Shown here in pieces: positions 24,500 through 37,451 of a stretch of DNA of 64,000 bases. Positions within the stretch are counted from its first letter, which is position 1. Each line of letters starts with the position of its first letter. The notes under the pieces are model-generated. The model searched no databases. It saw only the letters and a program-made list of their open reading frames with translations, and was not told the DNA's origin. The DNA is from Pyrenopolyporus hunteri (Eukaryota; Ascomycota; Sordariomycetes; Xylariales; Hypoxylaceae): NCBI GenBank assembly GCA_902806595.1, contig CADCXC010000003.1, positions 3,038,001-3,102,000 on the forward strand, in the 5' to 3' direction. The translations under genes and the position numbers were made by a program.

Positions 24500-24866
24500 A
24501 TGTTTGCCCTCTCGGAAGAATCCAAGGAGCGCATTGGAAAGATTATTGAGATCGGAAGGGTTGCGATGCACTAGTATGGGCTACCTCTCTCCTCTACGGT
24601 TATTACGGACAGTTTCGAATTGCTAACAACCTTCAGTGGCTATCTGCCTCTAATACTCTACCTAGGTACGTTTTAAAAGAGCTCTTGAAGCTAACTGCGG
24701 GCGCTCCAAGAGAAAAATATCTGACCACCTATACCGTCGTAATAGGCTACACACGTAGCGACCCGAGACCGTCAATCATTCGGTACGCTTCTCTCTATCT
24801 TCAAATCGCGACTCTGGTCTGACGCCACTAATGCTTGAATCCAGTCTGCTGTCTCCTCTCTCTTAG
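24500..24866 (+). CDS. TOM7: Mitochondrial import receptor subunit TOM7
   Basis: Tail-anchored small subunit of the outer-membrane TOM translocase that modulates assembly of the Tom40-Tom22 core. Four exons are needed: 24500-24573, 24637-24665, 24746-24782 and 24845-24866 (74, 29, 37 and 22 nt), joined to 53 aa. The product starts MFALSEESKERIGKII, continues with RVAMHYGYLPLILYLGYTRS, and ends IIRLLSPLS. These are the conserved soluble segment, the membrane span with its central Pro and the RxxPS tail of TOM7. Every junction restores a conserved residue (Tyr, Gly, Arg). Introns are 63, 80 and 62 nt, with a CTAAC branch site in the first two. The gene is divergent from HSH49 across the MITE. 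Confidence 0.93.
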
Positions 24867-25995
24867 TTGGCCTCGGAGACTCCGCCTGCTGGAGGCACCC
24901 CTGTATCACCACCGCGGCCACGATCCTCGGTGAAGCTAGCAGACGTTCCGAGCCAGCGTATTGTCAGGGAATGCCCTTTGCCAACAACATATGGGGTCCG
25001 CCTGGATTACGTCGTCTGGCAACGGCTATGTAAAGTGTAATGAATAAAGAGAATCGTGTACCGCCTAGAACACTGCGCAGAATATTGGCCCATGTTGGGC
25101 CGGAGTCTGATGCTCGGTCAATATTCTAATACCCTTTAAAAGATGATAGGGATCAGCTCTTTAACGAAGTTTGGAGATACGCCAAGGACATAAAACAGCA
25201 GTCGTAACGCTCATACTGCTGACTTCGCAAGGAGCATCGAATATCGTCGGGAGGGCCAAGTCCTAGGTTAGAAGCTAGTCTTTCTATGGCGTGAATGTCT
25301 TAGTGACGGCACATGGCTCCACGGCTTGGTTGTGGTGACGCAGCCGTTTGCTAGCGTTGTCGGTTCACAGCATATGCGTATCACCTTTCTAAGCCTGCAA
25401 TATTAGGCGTCGGGCAGAGATACCCTTTGTTCTACCTGGTATGGGACTTGGCTGTCTGGCATCGGGGTTAAGCCGTAGTAGCGTGAGCCTTTACGTTGTG
25501 TAAGGTAGGTATGAAAGGAAAGCATAGCTTAGGATTTATCTTCCTACCTCATGTACCTATCTATTAACCTACCCAGTAGTCAATTTCGGGGAAGCCGTCT
25601 CACTCCTCGTAATCGACTACCAAAACTCAGCCTTCTGCTCTATTTCCCTTACGGCGGTGATAACGGTATTTAAACTCGGTACGGGGGTGCATGTTATTAA
25701 TACTATGCAAACGTTGAAGACTAAAACCGTGCAAATAAAGGTCCTTGAAAATCCGCGCGCCTCACTTCGCTTCACCCAGTCCAGCCTTCAGGCAATGCTG
25801 CTGCCGCGATGTGTTGGACGTATTGTACAACAGTAGGACAAGCAACTCTCTCTGCGCTCATGCGTTTTGAAGGCTGCGTCCCCGCTACCAGCTCCTAGAT
25901 TCTCAGTCCTCTCCGCGGACTTCTGCTAGATGAGGATAGATGTACTTTCCCTCTCACGCAAAGAGCAGGAGGCAGGTTCCCGACCACCTTCCCCT
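24867..25995. other. Intergenic, convergent TOM7 and VPS68
   Basis: About 1.1 kb with no defensible gene, no tRNA and no clear repeat. It presumably includes both 3' UTRs. Confidence 0.45.
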
Positions 25996-26588
25996 TCATA
26001 GCGACAGGCTGTAACTATACTCATCTTCCATGTTCTGGCTGACCCATAGGACAACGGAGCTCAGCATTACGAGCCCGTTGGCGACTACGTTCTCGACGCC
26101 CATGCCCATCATGGGCCAACCGACGTTCGGCACAACGAACTTAAGCACGAAGACGGTGACGCCGCCCGCCATACCGCCGGCAAGGGCCGCAAAACCCAGG
26201 AATAACACGACACGCGCTTTCCACGCGACCCCAGATCCGCTGTAGGAAAATGAGTCGGCCGACAACCGCGCCTTCTCGACCGAATTGATGATGAGCATGC
26301 CAAGCGAGCTGAAGATGAGAGGCAACCAGTCTACGAACGTTACGTGCACGTCGGATCCGTTGAGCGTAGACCCGGACCATACCGCGGCGTCGATGAGGAT
26401 GTAAAATGCGAGGGAGAACTGTAGGACGGCTGATGGTTAGTTCTGATCGGACGGAGTGGTAGAATAGTACACCGGGAAACCCTATGACGACGTACCAAAG
26501 CACCCGCGGAGTAGACGCCAGCGCTCCGTGCCCAAGCGCTGTTGAGCCAGGCCGGCTTACGGAACTTCCAGAGACGATCATCCTCCAT
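25996..26588 (-). CDS. VPS68: Vacuolar sorting protein VPS68 (TMEM50 family)
   Basis: Four-span membrane protein of the endosome/vacuole. In yeast it works with Vps55 in transport from late endosome to vacuole. Exon 1 is 26588-26496 (31 codons), the intron 26495-26419, and exon 2 26418-25996, giving 171 aa. The N-terminus contains KPAWLNSAWARSAGVYSAGA, followed across the junction by FSLAFYILIDAA. Then come VHVTFVDWLP, GMLIINSVEKARLSADSFSY and WKARVVLFLGFA, and the tail ends WVSQNMEDEYSY. The four hydrophobic segments lie around residues 25-47, 60-80, 95-118 and 135-155. The three short ORFs nearby in other frames are shadows. Confidence 0.93.
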
Positions 26589-26829
26589 TGTTTCAACGGG
26601 ATAACTGCCCTAGCTACCCGGGTACCGAGCGGGAAAAGAAGTCGTAGTGGAAGTGACGAGAGTTATGGAGACGCGACGGATGAGTGAAGGATACTGGGAT
26701 GAATTGAAGAGAATTTGGAGGGGTTTCGTCGTTAGACCTGTTTTTGTTAGACGAGGTTGAAGCTTTTAGGAAGCTGGAGGGACAGCTGACGGGGGCTGAC
26801 ACATGCAGGTAATGACGGGCGCCTGTACG

Positions 26830-27200
26830 TAGGTACCTAGGTAGTTAGTTACCTACACTAGGTTGATATGGGACCCGGGTAGGTTGATATACGTGTCACG
26901 TGACATAACTACTTCTTCATGTGGTAGCTTCACGCTCATACCGCTCAGATACATGATGCACCCACATATACGCGTTGTACCTATGGTTCCCGCGCGTGTA
27001 TACTGATATGTAGGTACCTACATAGGTACCTATATGGGTGAGTACCTACCTACCTAGGTACCTAGGCACATGTAGGTAGCTAGGTAGGTACATACCTATG
27101 TATACAGGCACCTAGGTGTGTACGGCCGTCCTGAACCTTCGGGTATTAAGGGGCGCGTAAACATCGTGTATATCTCAAATCAACCTACGTAGGTATGCAA
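26830..27200. repeat. Palindromic ACCTAGGT/GGTACC island
   Basis: Dense overlapping AGGTACCT, ACCTAGGT and TACATAGGTACC units, for example 27011-27068 and 27072-27118. Non-coding and of the same vocabulary as the other islands. Confidence 0.7.
26896..26905. promoter_or_regulatory. Perfect E-box palindrome GTCACGTGAC
   Basis: The ten-base perfect palindrome contains CACGTG with the flanks preferred by Cbf1/USF-type bHLH factors. It lies about 310 bp upstream of the VPS68 start. That it is used is inference; a ten-base match can occur by chance in a window of this size. Confidence 0.35.
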
Positions 27201-28048
27201 GCCTCGTGCGATTATTTTCATTCTTATTAAATGCTTTCTGCTATCTACTGCCTGTATAACCATGGACGTCTTTACAGACCTTTTCAGCCATCATCCTCGC
27301 TCAATTCGACTTTCTATTAGAAAGCATCGCGGCCGCGGTTCGCGGGCTCCTATGTAGCGCCCCTGGCCCGCTGCTCTTTGATAGGCAGTATCCCCTTATA
27401 CTGTAGGACCGTAACGCGTCTTCAAAAGCGACGGAGAACGATGTGCTACCACTAAACGCCCGCGGGACTCGATGCTAGAGCCCTCTTGAACGCCCATGAT
27501 AGTCGGCAGCTCGAACCTCCGACACAATTCTATAGACTATCCCATTATGAATGCTGTTACGTCTTGAAAATGCAACCATTGCCGTCATAGCTTTGCTAAT
27601 CGATTGTAATAAAGTCTCGTGTTACCCCGTCGTCTCCAGCAGTCGGGAAACCTGGTATGGCTGTCCAGTCTCCACGCCGACGCGATTTTAAGAGCTGCTA
27701 ATCCGGGAGAAGCGCCGAATAGAAGGAACCGAATGGTATTGGTACAAAGAATCGTGGAATTTCACCGGTTGAATTAAAATATTTATGCGCCGTTATTGAG
27801 GATGGTAGCCGAGTCTAGGGAGGAAGAGGCGGTCAAATCCAGCTTCACGAACGAGCCGCAATTTTGGTGGTTATCCCTCGTCAGGAAGACTGTATGCCGT
27901 TGCGAGACACGGCACCTGCTGAAGAGAATATATATATATATCCGCGATACCGATTTACACCGGATCCAACCCTTGAACGCCGTTCCTTTGCTGTCTATTA
28001 AGTAGTCGTAGCATAATGCCTATCGTTGTCGGTCGTCCAACTTTCGTA

Positions 28049-29753
28049 TCAGATCTCGATGGTCTTCATTCCTTCCTCTAGTTCCTCCTGACCCCCGTTG
28101 CTATTTGCCGTCGTCTCATTTAAGGGCATAGAATCTTTGCCCTTAGACTCAGCCACCGACGTAAATTTAGGGGTTTCGTCGCTGGGTCGGGGAGTCTCGA
28201 CTTCTACAAGCTTGGGTTGGCTGGCATTATTCGCACCGAGTTTAGAGTCTGGGTTGGGGGTCTCTTCGGCAACTCGCGCGAGAGGGCTCGATTTCCCGAA
28301 GCCGGGACGATTGGGACTTGCCAAAGGCGATGGACTGCTGAGTCGCTGCAACGTGCGACCTCGGGCTTCTCCGTTCGAGTCTGCAGGACTGGCGTAGGGC
28401 GAACCGCCCGGAGAAGTGGCGCCGCCTAGCATGGCAGATCTGCGCTTCGCAGCTACTTTGGCGCTGCGTCCGTGCTTCTGGTCCATTCTCCATCTCAGAA
28501 TGTCAAAATAAGACGGCTCGACGCGAGTTGTCTTAAACTCACGTAGCTTGAGCTCGTGGGTATCCTCATCAACAAACCACTTGCCGCTGTTCAAGTCGTC
28601 TGCAACCACCGCTAGGAAAGCCGCCCAAGACCTTGCGACAACGTACTTCGTATCGTAATCTCGTCCGAAGAGAATTACCTGCCCCCAGGTTCCAGAGGGG
28701 CCGGGAGCGAGATCTATCGCAAGGTTGTTGCCACCCCAGTCTCGCACGAGAGGAATCCAGGCGGGATGCGCGTAGGCCCGTTGGACTGCTCCCTGGGGAA
28801 CAGAGTCCTGGCGAGACTGAAGTTCCTGTCTCCAAGACTCTTTCTGTGAACCATGGGAGCCCGGGGAGCCAGGGGCAGATTTAGAAGAGGATGCTTGACT
28901 ACTGCCGCCAAATGCCTTTGACGGGACGGCAGGCTTGGCGACAGACGTTTCGAGCAGGTATTGTTGATTAACCTTCCTCCATTGATCCCATTCTTGGACA
29001 ATCTCCTCGCAATCAAGAAGCATGGAGCCGAAAATGATCCCTGTTGGAATACCTCCACGTTCCTGTCCATCGTGGATTGCTAGTGAATCTCTAACATCCT
29101 GAGGAAGAGAGCAGTCAAGTTGATGCTCCAACTCATTCAGATCATTTTCCGTGCAACCTTCACATAGCTGATCGTACAACTCCGGATAATTCTCCTCGGC
29201 CCACTTATCTATCCGTCTCCAAGAATGGGACACCGGAGGAGCAGGCGGCGCGCCATCCGCAAACGACTGCATCGGAATCTCTCCGGGGCTACTGACAGTT
29301 TCAAATCCATCGTCCTTGCCATTTTGGCGCTGGGCGTTAAGGGACCTCAATCCAGGAGAGTACGGGCCGTTGGAGCCGGGAGAGAGAGGAGATGCCGCTG
29401 CAAGCCCAGCACCGGCATACGCTGTGCCATCGACGCCGGAGGATAGCCGGCCTAGTTCGTCGACATACGGGGATGTGATATCGGCTCGGGATTCCGATGC
29501 GGTAGCGACTGACGTGAGGGTGCTCTGCCTGTTGAGAGGGACATGGCGGCCTGTTCGGTAGGGGGAATCGTACGTTGAGTCTAGGCCGAGCGTTCGTTAG
29601 CGGTTGCAATGCGAATAAGTGTAACGTCTACCTACGTCGATCGTAGCTGGTCATAGTATGCCAGAATGAGCGGAAAGCTGAACCAAGCCTGTTTAAACGC
29701 CCGTTTTATTAGCAAATAGGAACTCATTGGCCGAGAACATCTACTTACGACAT
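28049..29753 (-). CDS. SMI1: SMI1/KNR4 family cell-wall integrity regulator
   Basis: Homologue of yeast Knr4/Smi1, which couples cell-wall stress signalling (Slt2) and 1,3-beta-glucan synthesis. Exon 1 is 5 nt (29753-29749, ATGTC), exon 2 29688-29636, exon 3 29580-28049; the total is 529 aa. Splicing gives MSLGSAFRSFWHTMTSYDRH followed by STYDSPYRTGRH, the conserved N-terminus of fungal homologues. The SMI1_KNR4 domain spans roughly residues 100-285 (WRRIDKWAEENYPELYDQL, LPQDVRDSLAIHDGQ, IPTGIIFGSMLL, HPAWIPLVRDWGGNNLAIDLAP, KYVVARSWAAFLAVVADDL). The tail is low-complexity Ser/Pro/Glu-rich. The GTAAGT and GTAGGT donors and CAG/TAG acceptors are clean. The 5-nt coding exon means the start is easily missed. 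Confidence 0.9.
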
Positions 29754-32373
29754 CTTGGATGGTAATGGGCTAATACGCTTTGGAATAGAGAAACTATGCG
29801 TCCCTGTAGAGGGATAGCAACGGCGATGCTCAGAAGAGCAAAGCGGTCCTAGGCGAAAACGCTCAAGTAGAAATATAGACTATTATGAAGTGACGGAATA
29901 GTCGTGCTCGCAATCTATGACTGAAGGAGAAAGATCGACAATGGCCAAGGCGAGCTGCGACAGGAGACGTTATTGCGTAGGGCTGAATAGACTAAACAGT
30001 GGCCTGAAAGATGCGGAAGTTGGTGCAGTAAAAGTACGTTCGCAGATGCTGGAGTATATCATACGGTGGAGGAATGATTGTAATCTCTCTCTCTTTTTCC
30101 AGTCTTCTTTTTTTTTTTTCCCTTATTTCCCCTTTATCGCGAAAAGGAGGTAGGAGATGGGTTGGGATCCTATGTGGAGAACAGGCGGGTACTGGGCTTT
30201 TTTTTTTTTTCGTCGAAACGTCAATGTCTTTGTCACTTCATTTCCAAGTTCCCCTTGTTCCCTAGGACTGTCAGGTTACAAGAATGGAGCTGGGCGACGT
30301 CAATTCGAAACGGGCGGTGATGCGAATTCCGACGCAGCTGGGTAGTCGTGCGTTGGCTATGAGCTGGGTTGACCTGCGAATATCTTGTCGGCTCTGAATT
30401 TCTCGCACTCCTGGGACTAGGAGGCGGGTTACTACGAAACTAATGAGTTGCTGAACGAGCGTGATTATGGCGTGCTTCGCGTCCGCGAGTTTTGGGTTTT
30501 CTCACGGAGGAGTATCGCAGGACCAGCTGATAAATTAGAAAAACGAACGGAATTATTCTGTAGACAAATGGGGGACAAGGAGATGGTTTTGTTGTTTCCC
30601 CCCTTCTGTGCTCTGCGACGCTAGAACCGGGTATGGAGGTTGGAACTTGGAAGGGGGCTCGTCCAATGTTGAGTGCTGAAGGGGTTTGGCTGTCAATGGG
30701 CGCAGTTGGCAAGTGGGTGACACGCCTTGTTCAAGGGGGGGGTTGCTAAGCGGACGGTAATGCTTGTTTAAGTACCTAACTACTTTGGTACCTCCGTGTT
30801 CTACACTGTATTTCGAGGGAAGAAGGCGGCCCGGCTACCTTTATGTTGTAGGTATACGTTCCTACGTAGGGACCTACATAGGTATGTGAGCACATAGGTA
30901 CCTACCTAGGCGGGTGCCACCTAAGTACAGTGCGATCTATTCCCACACTGTATACACCTAACTGCATACGGATTAGTTCCTCGATCCTGAATTTTGCGCG
31001 TCTGCTGCACGGTCTACACAAATTAGGCAGTATTAAATTAACTCCCCCATTGAGCCTACAACCTTAGGTCTGCTAGGTACACAATCTAGGAGAGGCAGGT
31101 CGATTGAGTTCGCTTTGATCCTTCCCCATCCCAAAAATTTTTTATTACCATACCAGCATAATTAGATAACCCGGTAGATATAAATAGCGGCACTACCTTG
31201 AGGCCATCTTATTTAGTAGATACTAGGAGTGAGGCTCTTGGTGCCGAAACTTCTGGATACGATCAAAGGAAGGTTGAGAGCATAGAAGTGCTATTATAAG
31301 TGCTATGTACCTATCTTAAGCTCCTGTGCTATTATGTACATACTACGTATGTGCCTACATGTACATGAGTCCACGCAGATACCTTACCTACCTTGTCAAT
31401 GGATCTCAATTTATGTTATGTACCTAGGTAGGTACCCATGTATATATTTCACGGATTATGTTGTACCTCTCTGCCTTACATGTAGGTTTCACCATAAGGA
31501 CGGAAATCATTTAAACTCACCAAGGTAGGTACCCAGCATAGATTCGCACGTATACAAGTGCACCAGACAGTACGTGTACTGTACTTATAAGGGGTATCTT
31601 ACGTGCTAAATTCCCGCCTCGCTCGAGGCCGTCATGATTGTTGAACGATGTTATAGTATACCTAGGTATGTATACAGGTATGTAAGTTACCTAAGTACTT
31701 AAGGTACCTTAAAATCTACACGCGTATTCCGCGTATTATATATGTAGGTAGGTATGTATTACATACCTGGTAGGGATGTATAATATGGGTAAGTATATAG
31801 TCGTAGTAACATTATGCGATTCCCTCCTCATCGAAAGATTATTCAGGATTCTTTGTCTCTTTCTTCATTCATTGCTTTGACCAATCTAATACCGTCGTTT
31901 CGCGTCAACAGCCACATAGCAGAAACGCCAAGGGCGTTCCCGCGGCGCCACTCGAAGAATCTCGTGCAAAGGGGAGAAGGAAAAAGGGGAAAAAAGAAAA
32001 AAAAAAAGGAAAAAAGGGGGGATATGTTACAAATTTATGCCACACACGCCTGTTCACTACATGTACCTATCCACCTAGGTACCTGGCACCTATCTACCTA
32101 TGTAATGTGATGCATGTCAGATGCTCCTTTTCATTCCCCCGGTCGATCCGCCCGGAGGTCGACTTCACCTAACCTACCTACGTATATAGATACATGTGCA
32201 TATATGTAGATGGATGGGACGAAATTCGTCCGGTAAACGGGCACATTCAACTTTATCGGCGGGACCTACGTCGCTAAATTACGAGAATTACGAGCATTCT
32301 TCCATTTGTGCGGCGGGAGTCCTCAATTTCGATTACACTGACGGCAAAACCGTCCGAGTTCTACAAATAAATA

Positions 32374-32410
<37 letters not shown>

Positions 32411-33418
32411 CGCCACATTAGGAGGAAGCGCCAAGGTTCGATTCCATAACCGATATCAATCCTCGGCCGCCCACAATTAGTCGCCCAGTTAGCCATGATG
32501 GGGATGAGCCCTTGGAAAACTGCACCTCTCGATGTTGGTGATAACCGCGCAAGCGATACGCTTACTAGGTGAGCGCGGTAAGGGCTACGGCGTCCCCATC
32601 ATTTCCATTCCCATTCCCATTTCCTTCGCATAGCCAGATCTCACAAAATCAACAGAACAGCCGCCTCGATTTTCTAGTCACCGCAACCTTTCCAGGCCCT
32701 CATCCAACTAGTTCAGTTGCATCGGAAAATTCACAGGCCTCCATTTTTCTCAAACCGTAGATGTAATCTTGTCGTATCCGGATATCTTACTATCTACCTC
32801 TAAATTAGGTATCTAGAAGAGGGGATTGGTCGGTGAATAATGGATAGGTACAAGTTACTACATGTATCTACCTATTAAGTGGCGTCCTCACCTACTCGCC
32901 TACAGGCTTGCGTCACAACACAATACGTTCAACTTCCTTGCTTCGTCGTGGGATCACCATCTCCGTGTTTCTTCAAGACTTGCTCGTCTACAACCACGCC
33001 GATTACTCAAAACTAGGTGTGAGAGGTGAATATGCCTTCGAACATATAGTCCCGAATAATTAAGCTGGAGCAACTATACACAATAATCCTATTCGGCATC
33101 TAGATATCAAGGGAACAGACCAAAATATAGCTTGGTTAGGGCGCAGCGTGTGTCTACTCTACGTTGTGTTATAAAGTTGCCGTGATGGGCATCGTTTTGA
33201 AGATTATTGACACTCACTACGGGTAAAGTACCGGCCCAGTTCCGGAGCATTCGCAAAGGTACCTTACCTACCTAGACAGGCTATTTTGTACCTGACCAAG
33301 AAATGCTTTCCACTTCGACAAACCTGCCAGTACCTTGGTTTTGCAATATGCCAGCCCCCCGAAAGCACCGGGTTGTGGCGGACCCCTTAAAGTGCAGCAC
33401 GAACACAACAACAATCCC
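29754..33418. other. 3.7-kb intergenic region
   Basis: No gene is supported. It holds T-tracts (30108-30119, 30199-30210), ACCTAGGT-type islands around 30850-30915 and 31665-31770, an A-rich run near 31990-32015 and a CT microsatellite at 32378-32408. It separates the SMI1 promoter from the SEC8 3' end. Confidence 0.5.
32378..32408. repeat. CT dinucleotide microsatellite
   Basis: An uninterrupted (CT)n tract of about 15 units. Confidence 0.9.
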
Positions 33419-36400
33419 CTAACTCTGCCACATGATTTCGCTCAGCGCCAGCACCTTCTCACCCATCTGTCTCCTGGCAGCTGCGGCGACTCCCCTCTCC
33501 GGGTCCGCTAGTTGCTCGCTATAGCATAGTTCGACCAAAGCTTTAAGCTCGTCGTAAGTAAACCTCTCTGCTTCCGGTACAGGGGAGCCTCCCACAGCCT
33601 CGCGTTCTTTGTCACGCTTGGCCTTGTCGACGATCCGATCGGGGCCGTCCTGGAAAAGACCGAAGTAATTCGCTGCCCTCGCGAGATCAACGCCGGCCTC
33701 GATATTCTTAAGGTTTTGCTGGAGCACGAGGATGTTAAGCTGCATGCGCTCACACCCACGCATATTCATTGGTTGCGTAGTGAGCGCATTAGATACCAGA
33801 TATGAGTTGATGAGAAGGCCCAGGCCCGTCCGGACGAATGCTGTTTCCCGATCACGGAGGAAGCGAACGATCGTCTCATCGTACGCAACCAGCTCGCCAT
33901 TCAATGACAGGATCTGGGGGTCAGGCTCCTTGATCTCCTGGTCGCCTAGGACGTAGGGCGCCGTCTTGGGAGAGAGCGCGACACCGAGGGACTGGATGAT
34001 ACGGCACCGGATTTCCATATGTAACGTGAGAAGTACCGTGCCAGCGAATTCTTCATAGGACGATACGATATTGTCAAATGATCTGCAAAAAGATGAGCGG
34101 GGCACATACGGAGAACGGCGAGCAAGCTTGAGACTTACTGAACAGTTTCTTGAGTCATCGGTAGATATACTGGGCCTTGCTCTTCGCCGTTGGCTTTGCT
34201 AGGATCGTTCAAGAGAGTCCAACGGCGATTTTGGTTCTTGGGTAGAGTGGGTTGCGAAGAGTCTGTGTCAAATCTGGTAATGTGGCGCAGGCCGACAACC
34301 CTCACAGAGAGCCATTTCATGCTAGTATATAGGAGGCATAGAGACGATATAACATCGCGGTCTTGTATGATATCGCTCGGTTCGAGGGATCGCTCATTGG
34401 CATGCATGATCAGTAGCCCAACTTCCTTTTCTATTAACGCTCGGTCGAGATTTTCCGAAGCCCAGAGCTTCTTGGCCGTCTCTTGTACGTCTCCCTCGCC
34501 AATGGCCAATTCGGCCGAGTATCGCAGCGACTGCGGCGCCGTGGAGGCTTCCTGCGCTTTGGCAACCAGGGACTTAAACCACGCAAGACACCTTTCGTAG
34601 TATCTTGCCATCTGTGAGATAATCAAAGAGCTGAGCGCCTGGTCGTGCGGAATCGTCCCGAGCATGCGACAGAATGCGGTGATAACAGCGAAGAACGCGG
34701 TTGTTCCCTTGAAGACGGGGCGGCGAGCAACCAGGCCCCACGCCGGATCCTGTTGGAACGAATCCGTCTCTCCAAATACCGCATCACTCAGCTTGCTAAG
34801 GGTTTCGTCTAGCTGCGGCTGGAAAACATTAACCAGGAAATTATCGAGGAAAGAAGTCAGAGTGCTCGCAGCCAAGTCAGACCCCGGAGGAACGATCGCT
34901 TTCAGACGTTGTAGGAATACCAAGGTCGGAGGCAATAGAAGACTCATGTTAAATACGCTCGGCTCTACGAGCGACTTATAGGAGCCAGGTGCATTTTTGC
35001 CATCGAACCCCCCGGCGAACGCGCTCTTCCTCGACTCCTTCCCAGCTGAGGATTTCTTATCCGAGGCTTGTGTTTTTCGGGAAGCGGACGTGAGACCGGG
35101 CACTGCGGCTCGAATGATGCTATCTAGAGCCTCGTATTCGGTAGTCATCTCGACGGACTTGGGGTCTGCTTCGGAGAACTTGAATAGATGCTCTCTGGAT
35201 GTATCCTTGCCGCCGTTAAGCATGGCACCCTGTCTAGGGGAATTGAATTGGTAGACGTCCGCATCAGTCGTAACGTAGTTATGCAGCAGAGAGCGTATTT
35301 CGTTCTGATAGAGATTCCACAATTCTTTGAAGCTCCCAAGGAGAGAGTTATTGTTGCCAAGACCCTCTCGTCGAACAAGTGCCTTGATTGCCTCGTGGAA
35401 GACTCTGTGGCATTCGGCAATAGCCTCGAATTTGCCATACAGCGTCCACAGAAGGTCGTAGATAACATCGGCTCGCATTTGTGTCTCTCTGCTGCCGTAT
35501 ATATGAAGGCCCTGAGCGTTACCCGACCCACCCCTTAAGGAGCTAGGATGCCTCTGGTCGACCTCATTTATCGTCTCATTCACGATAGAGAACAGCTCAA
35601 CTGGGAGCCGTTGCTTCAGCGTGTCGACTACACTCTCGAGGCGCCCGAGTTTGTGGAGAGACTCGACGACAAGGCTTATGTAGTAAAAGGTGTCTGCTTC
35701 GGGATTCTTTGCGGGGTCTTCGGTGGCTGGATGCTCAAGTTCCATCGTGTCCAGAACCAAGTGAAATGGGGTTAGAGCGCCCGAGTCGGTGTAGTTCTCA
35801 TTGTAGGCGCCCTGGTTCTTGGCCAGATTCTGCCACCGCTCCTGGCAGTAGGGCGACTTCAGATACAGGTGTTCGTGAAGCTCCTCAATCAAAATATCCC
35901 TCAGCGCAGTTTCCTGGTTGGCTAGGTAGCTTCTTAGGTCGGTCAAGGCCCCAATGTCGTCAAGCTCGGGCTTTCGTAGCTTTCGCAGGGCACTCTGAAG
36001 GACCTCGACAGCAGTCAAGAATCGCTTTTCCGATATCCTGGCCTCTAGTTGGTCGGGTACCGTCCGTAGATCTTCCAGTTCGTTCAAGGTCTGCAGCACG
36101 TCATCATACATCTGTGACGTCTTATATAACTTCTTGAGTTCCGGATCTGTCGCGCAGAGACTCGTTCTCGACGCCGCCAGAGATTCTTTCAGGGCCCTCA
36201 CTCGTTTCTGAGACGACTGGATGCTTCCCTGGATCTTGTGAAAGGTGCCAATAGAACTGTTGAAGCCTTGGTGGTGTTCGTGTACAATATTTTTGAGGGA
36301 ATCTTGCAGGTATTGGTGGGTTTTCTTGAAACCTCTGTACTCATGTGCCCGGCCGACAGAGCTGTTATCCAGCAGTTGAAGCGCTAGCGAAACAGGTATG

Positions 36401-36696
36401 CAATCGTCCTGGATCATAGCCGGCCATTCGGCTTTGATTAGCTCCAGCACCTGGCCGATCTGCCTCTCGGCGTTTGTCTCGTTCACTCTCTGGGACCTGG
36501 AAGCCGAGGAGCTGTAGCCGGCGCTTCGGGTGGATTCAAATGGCGGCCTTCGAGGGTTTAGCTGCTGGGGGGGAGTGCCGTAACGATCGCTGGTGTAGCC
36601 GTCGCCGAAAGGATCGTATTCTTCATCTTGCCTCCCGGTGGAGCCATAGCCGTTGCCATTTCCGTTGCGGTACGATCCGCCGTATCGGTTTGACAT
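33419..36696 (-). CDS. SEC8: Exocyst complex component SEC8
   Basis: Subunit of the exocyst, which tethers secretory vesicles to the plasma membrane at hyphal tips and septa. Exon 1 is 36696-34139, the 56-nt intron 34138-34083 (GTAAGT..TGCAG), exon 2 34082-33419; the total is 1073 aa, normal for fungal SEC8. The N-terminal 80 residues are Gly/Asn/Ser-rich. The Sec8 coiled-coil region follows (IGQVLELIKAEWPAMI, GFNSSIGTFHKIQGSIQSSQ, VRALKESLAASRTSL), with the helical CATCHR-type remainder to the end. The junction restores QETVQSFDN. The protein ends QMGEKVLALSEIMWQS. No other intron is needed. Confidence 0.95.
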
Positions 36697-37451
36697 GATC
36701 GAAATGATGCATTCGGCTGGGGACGATGGGTGAGGCGGTCTAGCGGGCGTTATTGGCGTTGAGCTCTACGGCATGCTGCCTAGTAGGCTTCGTGGTCTAA
36801 TAGAGCGGACCCTTTCTTTTCGGCCCTCTCTTCCGAGGCTCAGGTAGAATTACGCTTACGGAAAATGCGTACTGCCCATTCGAAGCGCGTTAACCGGGTC
36901 GGCCTGATACTATACGGGGGTTGACGGGTCGTGATCGTGAACATCAACGTTGAGTCGGTAGGTATTAAATGTTGCGTATATTGTATGGATTAGGCGGCGC
37001 GCCTACCTACCTACCTACCTAGGTACCTACCTAGGGTACACGTATAGGTATGTATGTCTAGGTACCTAGGTACCTATTTGTCACAAGACCAAAGTTTCAT
37101 GCTCCTCTTAAAGGTACCTACCTAGGTACCTACCCAGGTAATTGTTTTAAGGTTTGAGCCGTTTTAGCCCCTTACCCGTAAGCCGGCGGGGCTGGGTAGG
37201 TACCTAGGTACTACCTTGACTCCGTCCCGGTTGAGTCCCGGCTCCGGGTTAGAGCGTTTATGTGTCTATCGAGGCAGATCCCCTACCCCACCCTCTATCC
37301 GTCGTCCGCCATCCATCATGCAATCCGGACAATTGTTGGCAACAATTTCACAGGCTTCAAAATCTACACGACTTGGACAAAATAAATGAGATAAGTACGA
37401 CCTTTTTCCCCCGGATAAATCATAGCAACCCGTGCGGCTCTTTAAAGGAAG
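36697..37451. other. Divergent promoter region with palindromic island
   Basis: Lies between the divergent SEC8 and esterase-like genes. No gene is seen. ACCTAGGTACC palindromes fill about 37000-37215. Confidence 0.5.
36990..37215. repeat. Palindromic ACCTAGGT/GGTACC island
   Basis: ACCTACCTACCTACCTAGGTACC at the left and several CTAGGTACCTAGGTACCT copies to the right. Same vocabulary as the other intergenic islands. Confidence 0.7.

Larger units (their letters stand above)
26589..28048. other. Upstream region of VPS68 and 3' side of SMI1
   Basis: No gene is seen. It contains a perfect E-box palindrome at 26896-26905, the large ACCTAGGT island at 26830-27200 and an (AT)n stretch near 27930. 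The short ORF at 27796-28005 has no recognisable features. Confidence 0.45.

Noticed and set aside
24291..24574. Longer TOM7 reading starting in the purine tract
   Set aside because: The added Lys/Glu/Arg repeats are not part of TOM7, which starts at MFALSEESKERIG.
32425..32460. GGTTCGATTCC motif resembling a tRNA B box
   Set aside because: No A box or acceptor stem can be built around it.
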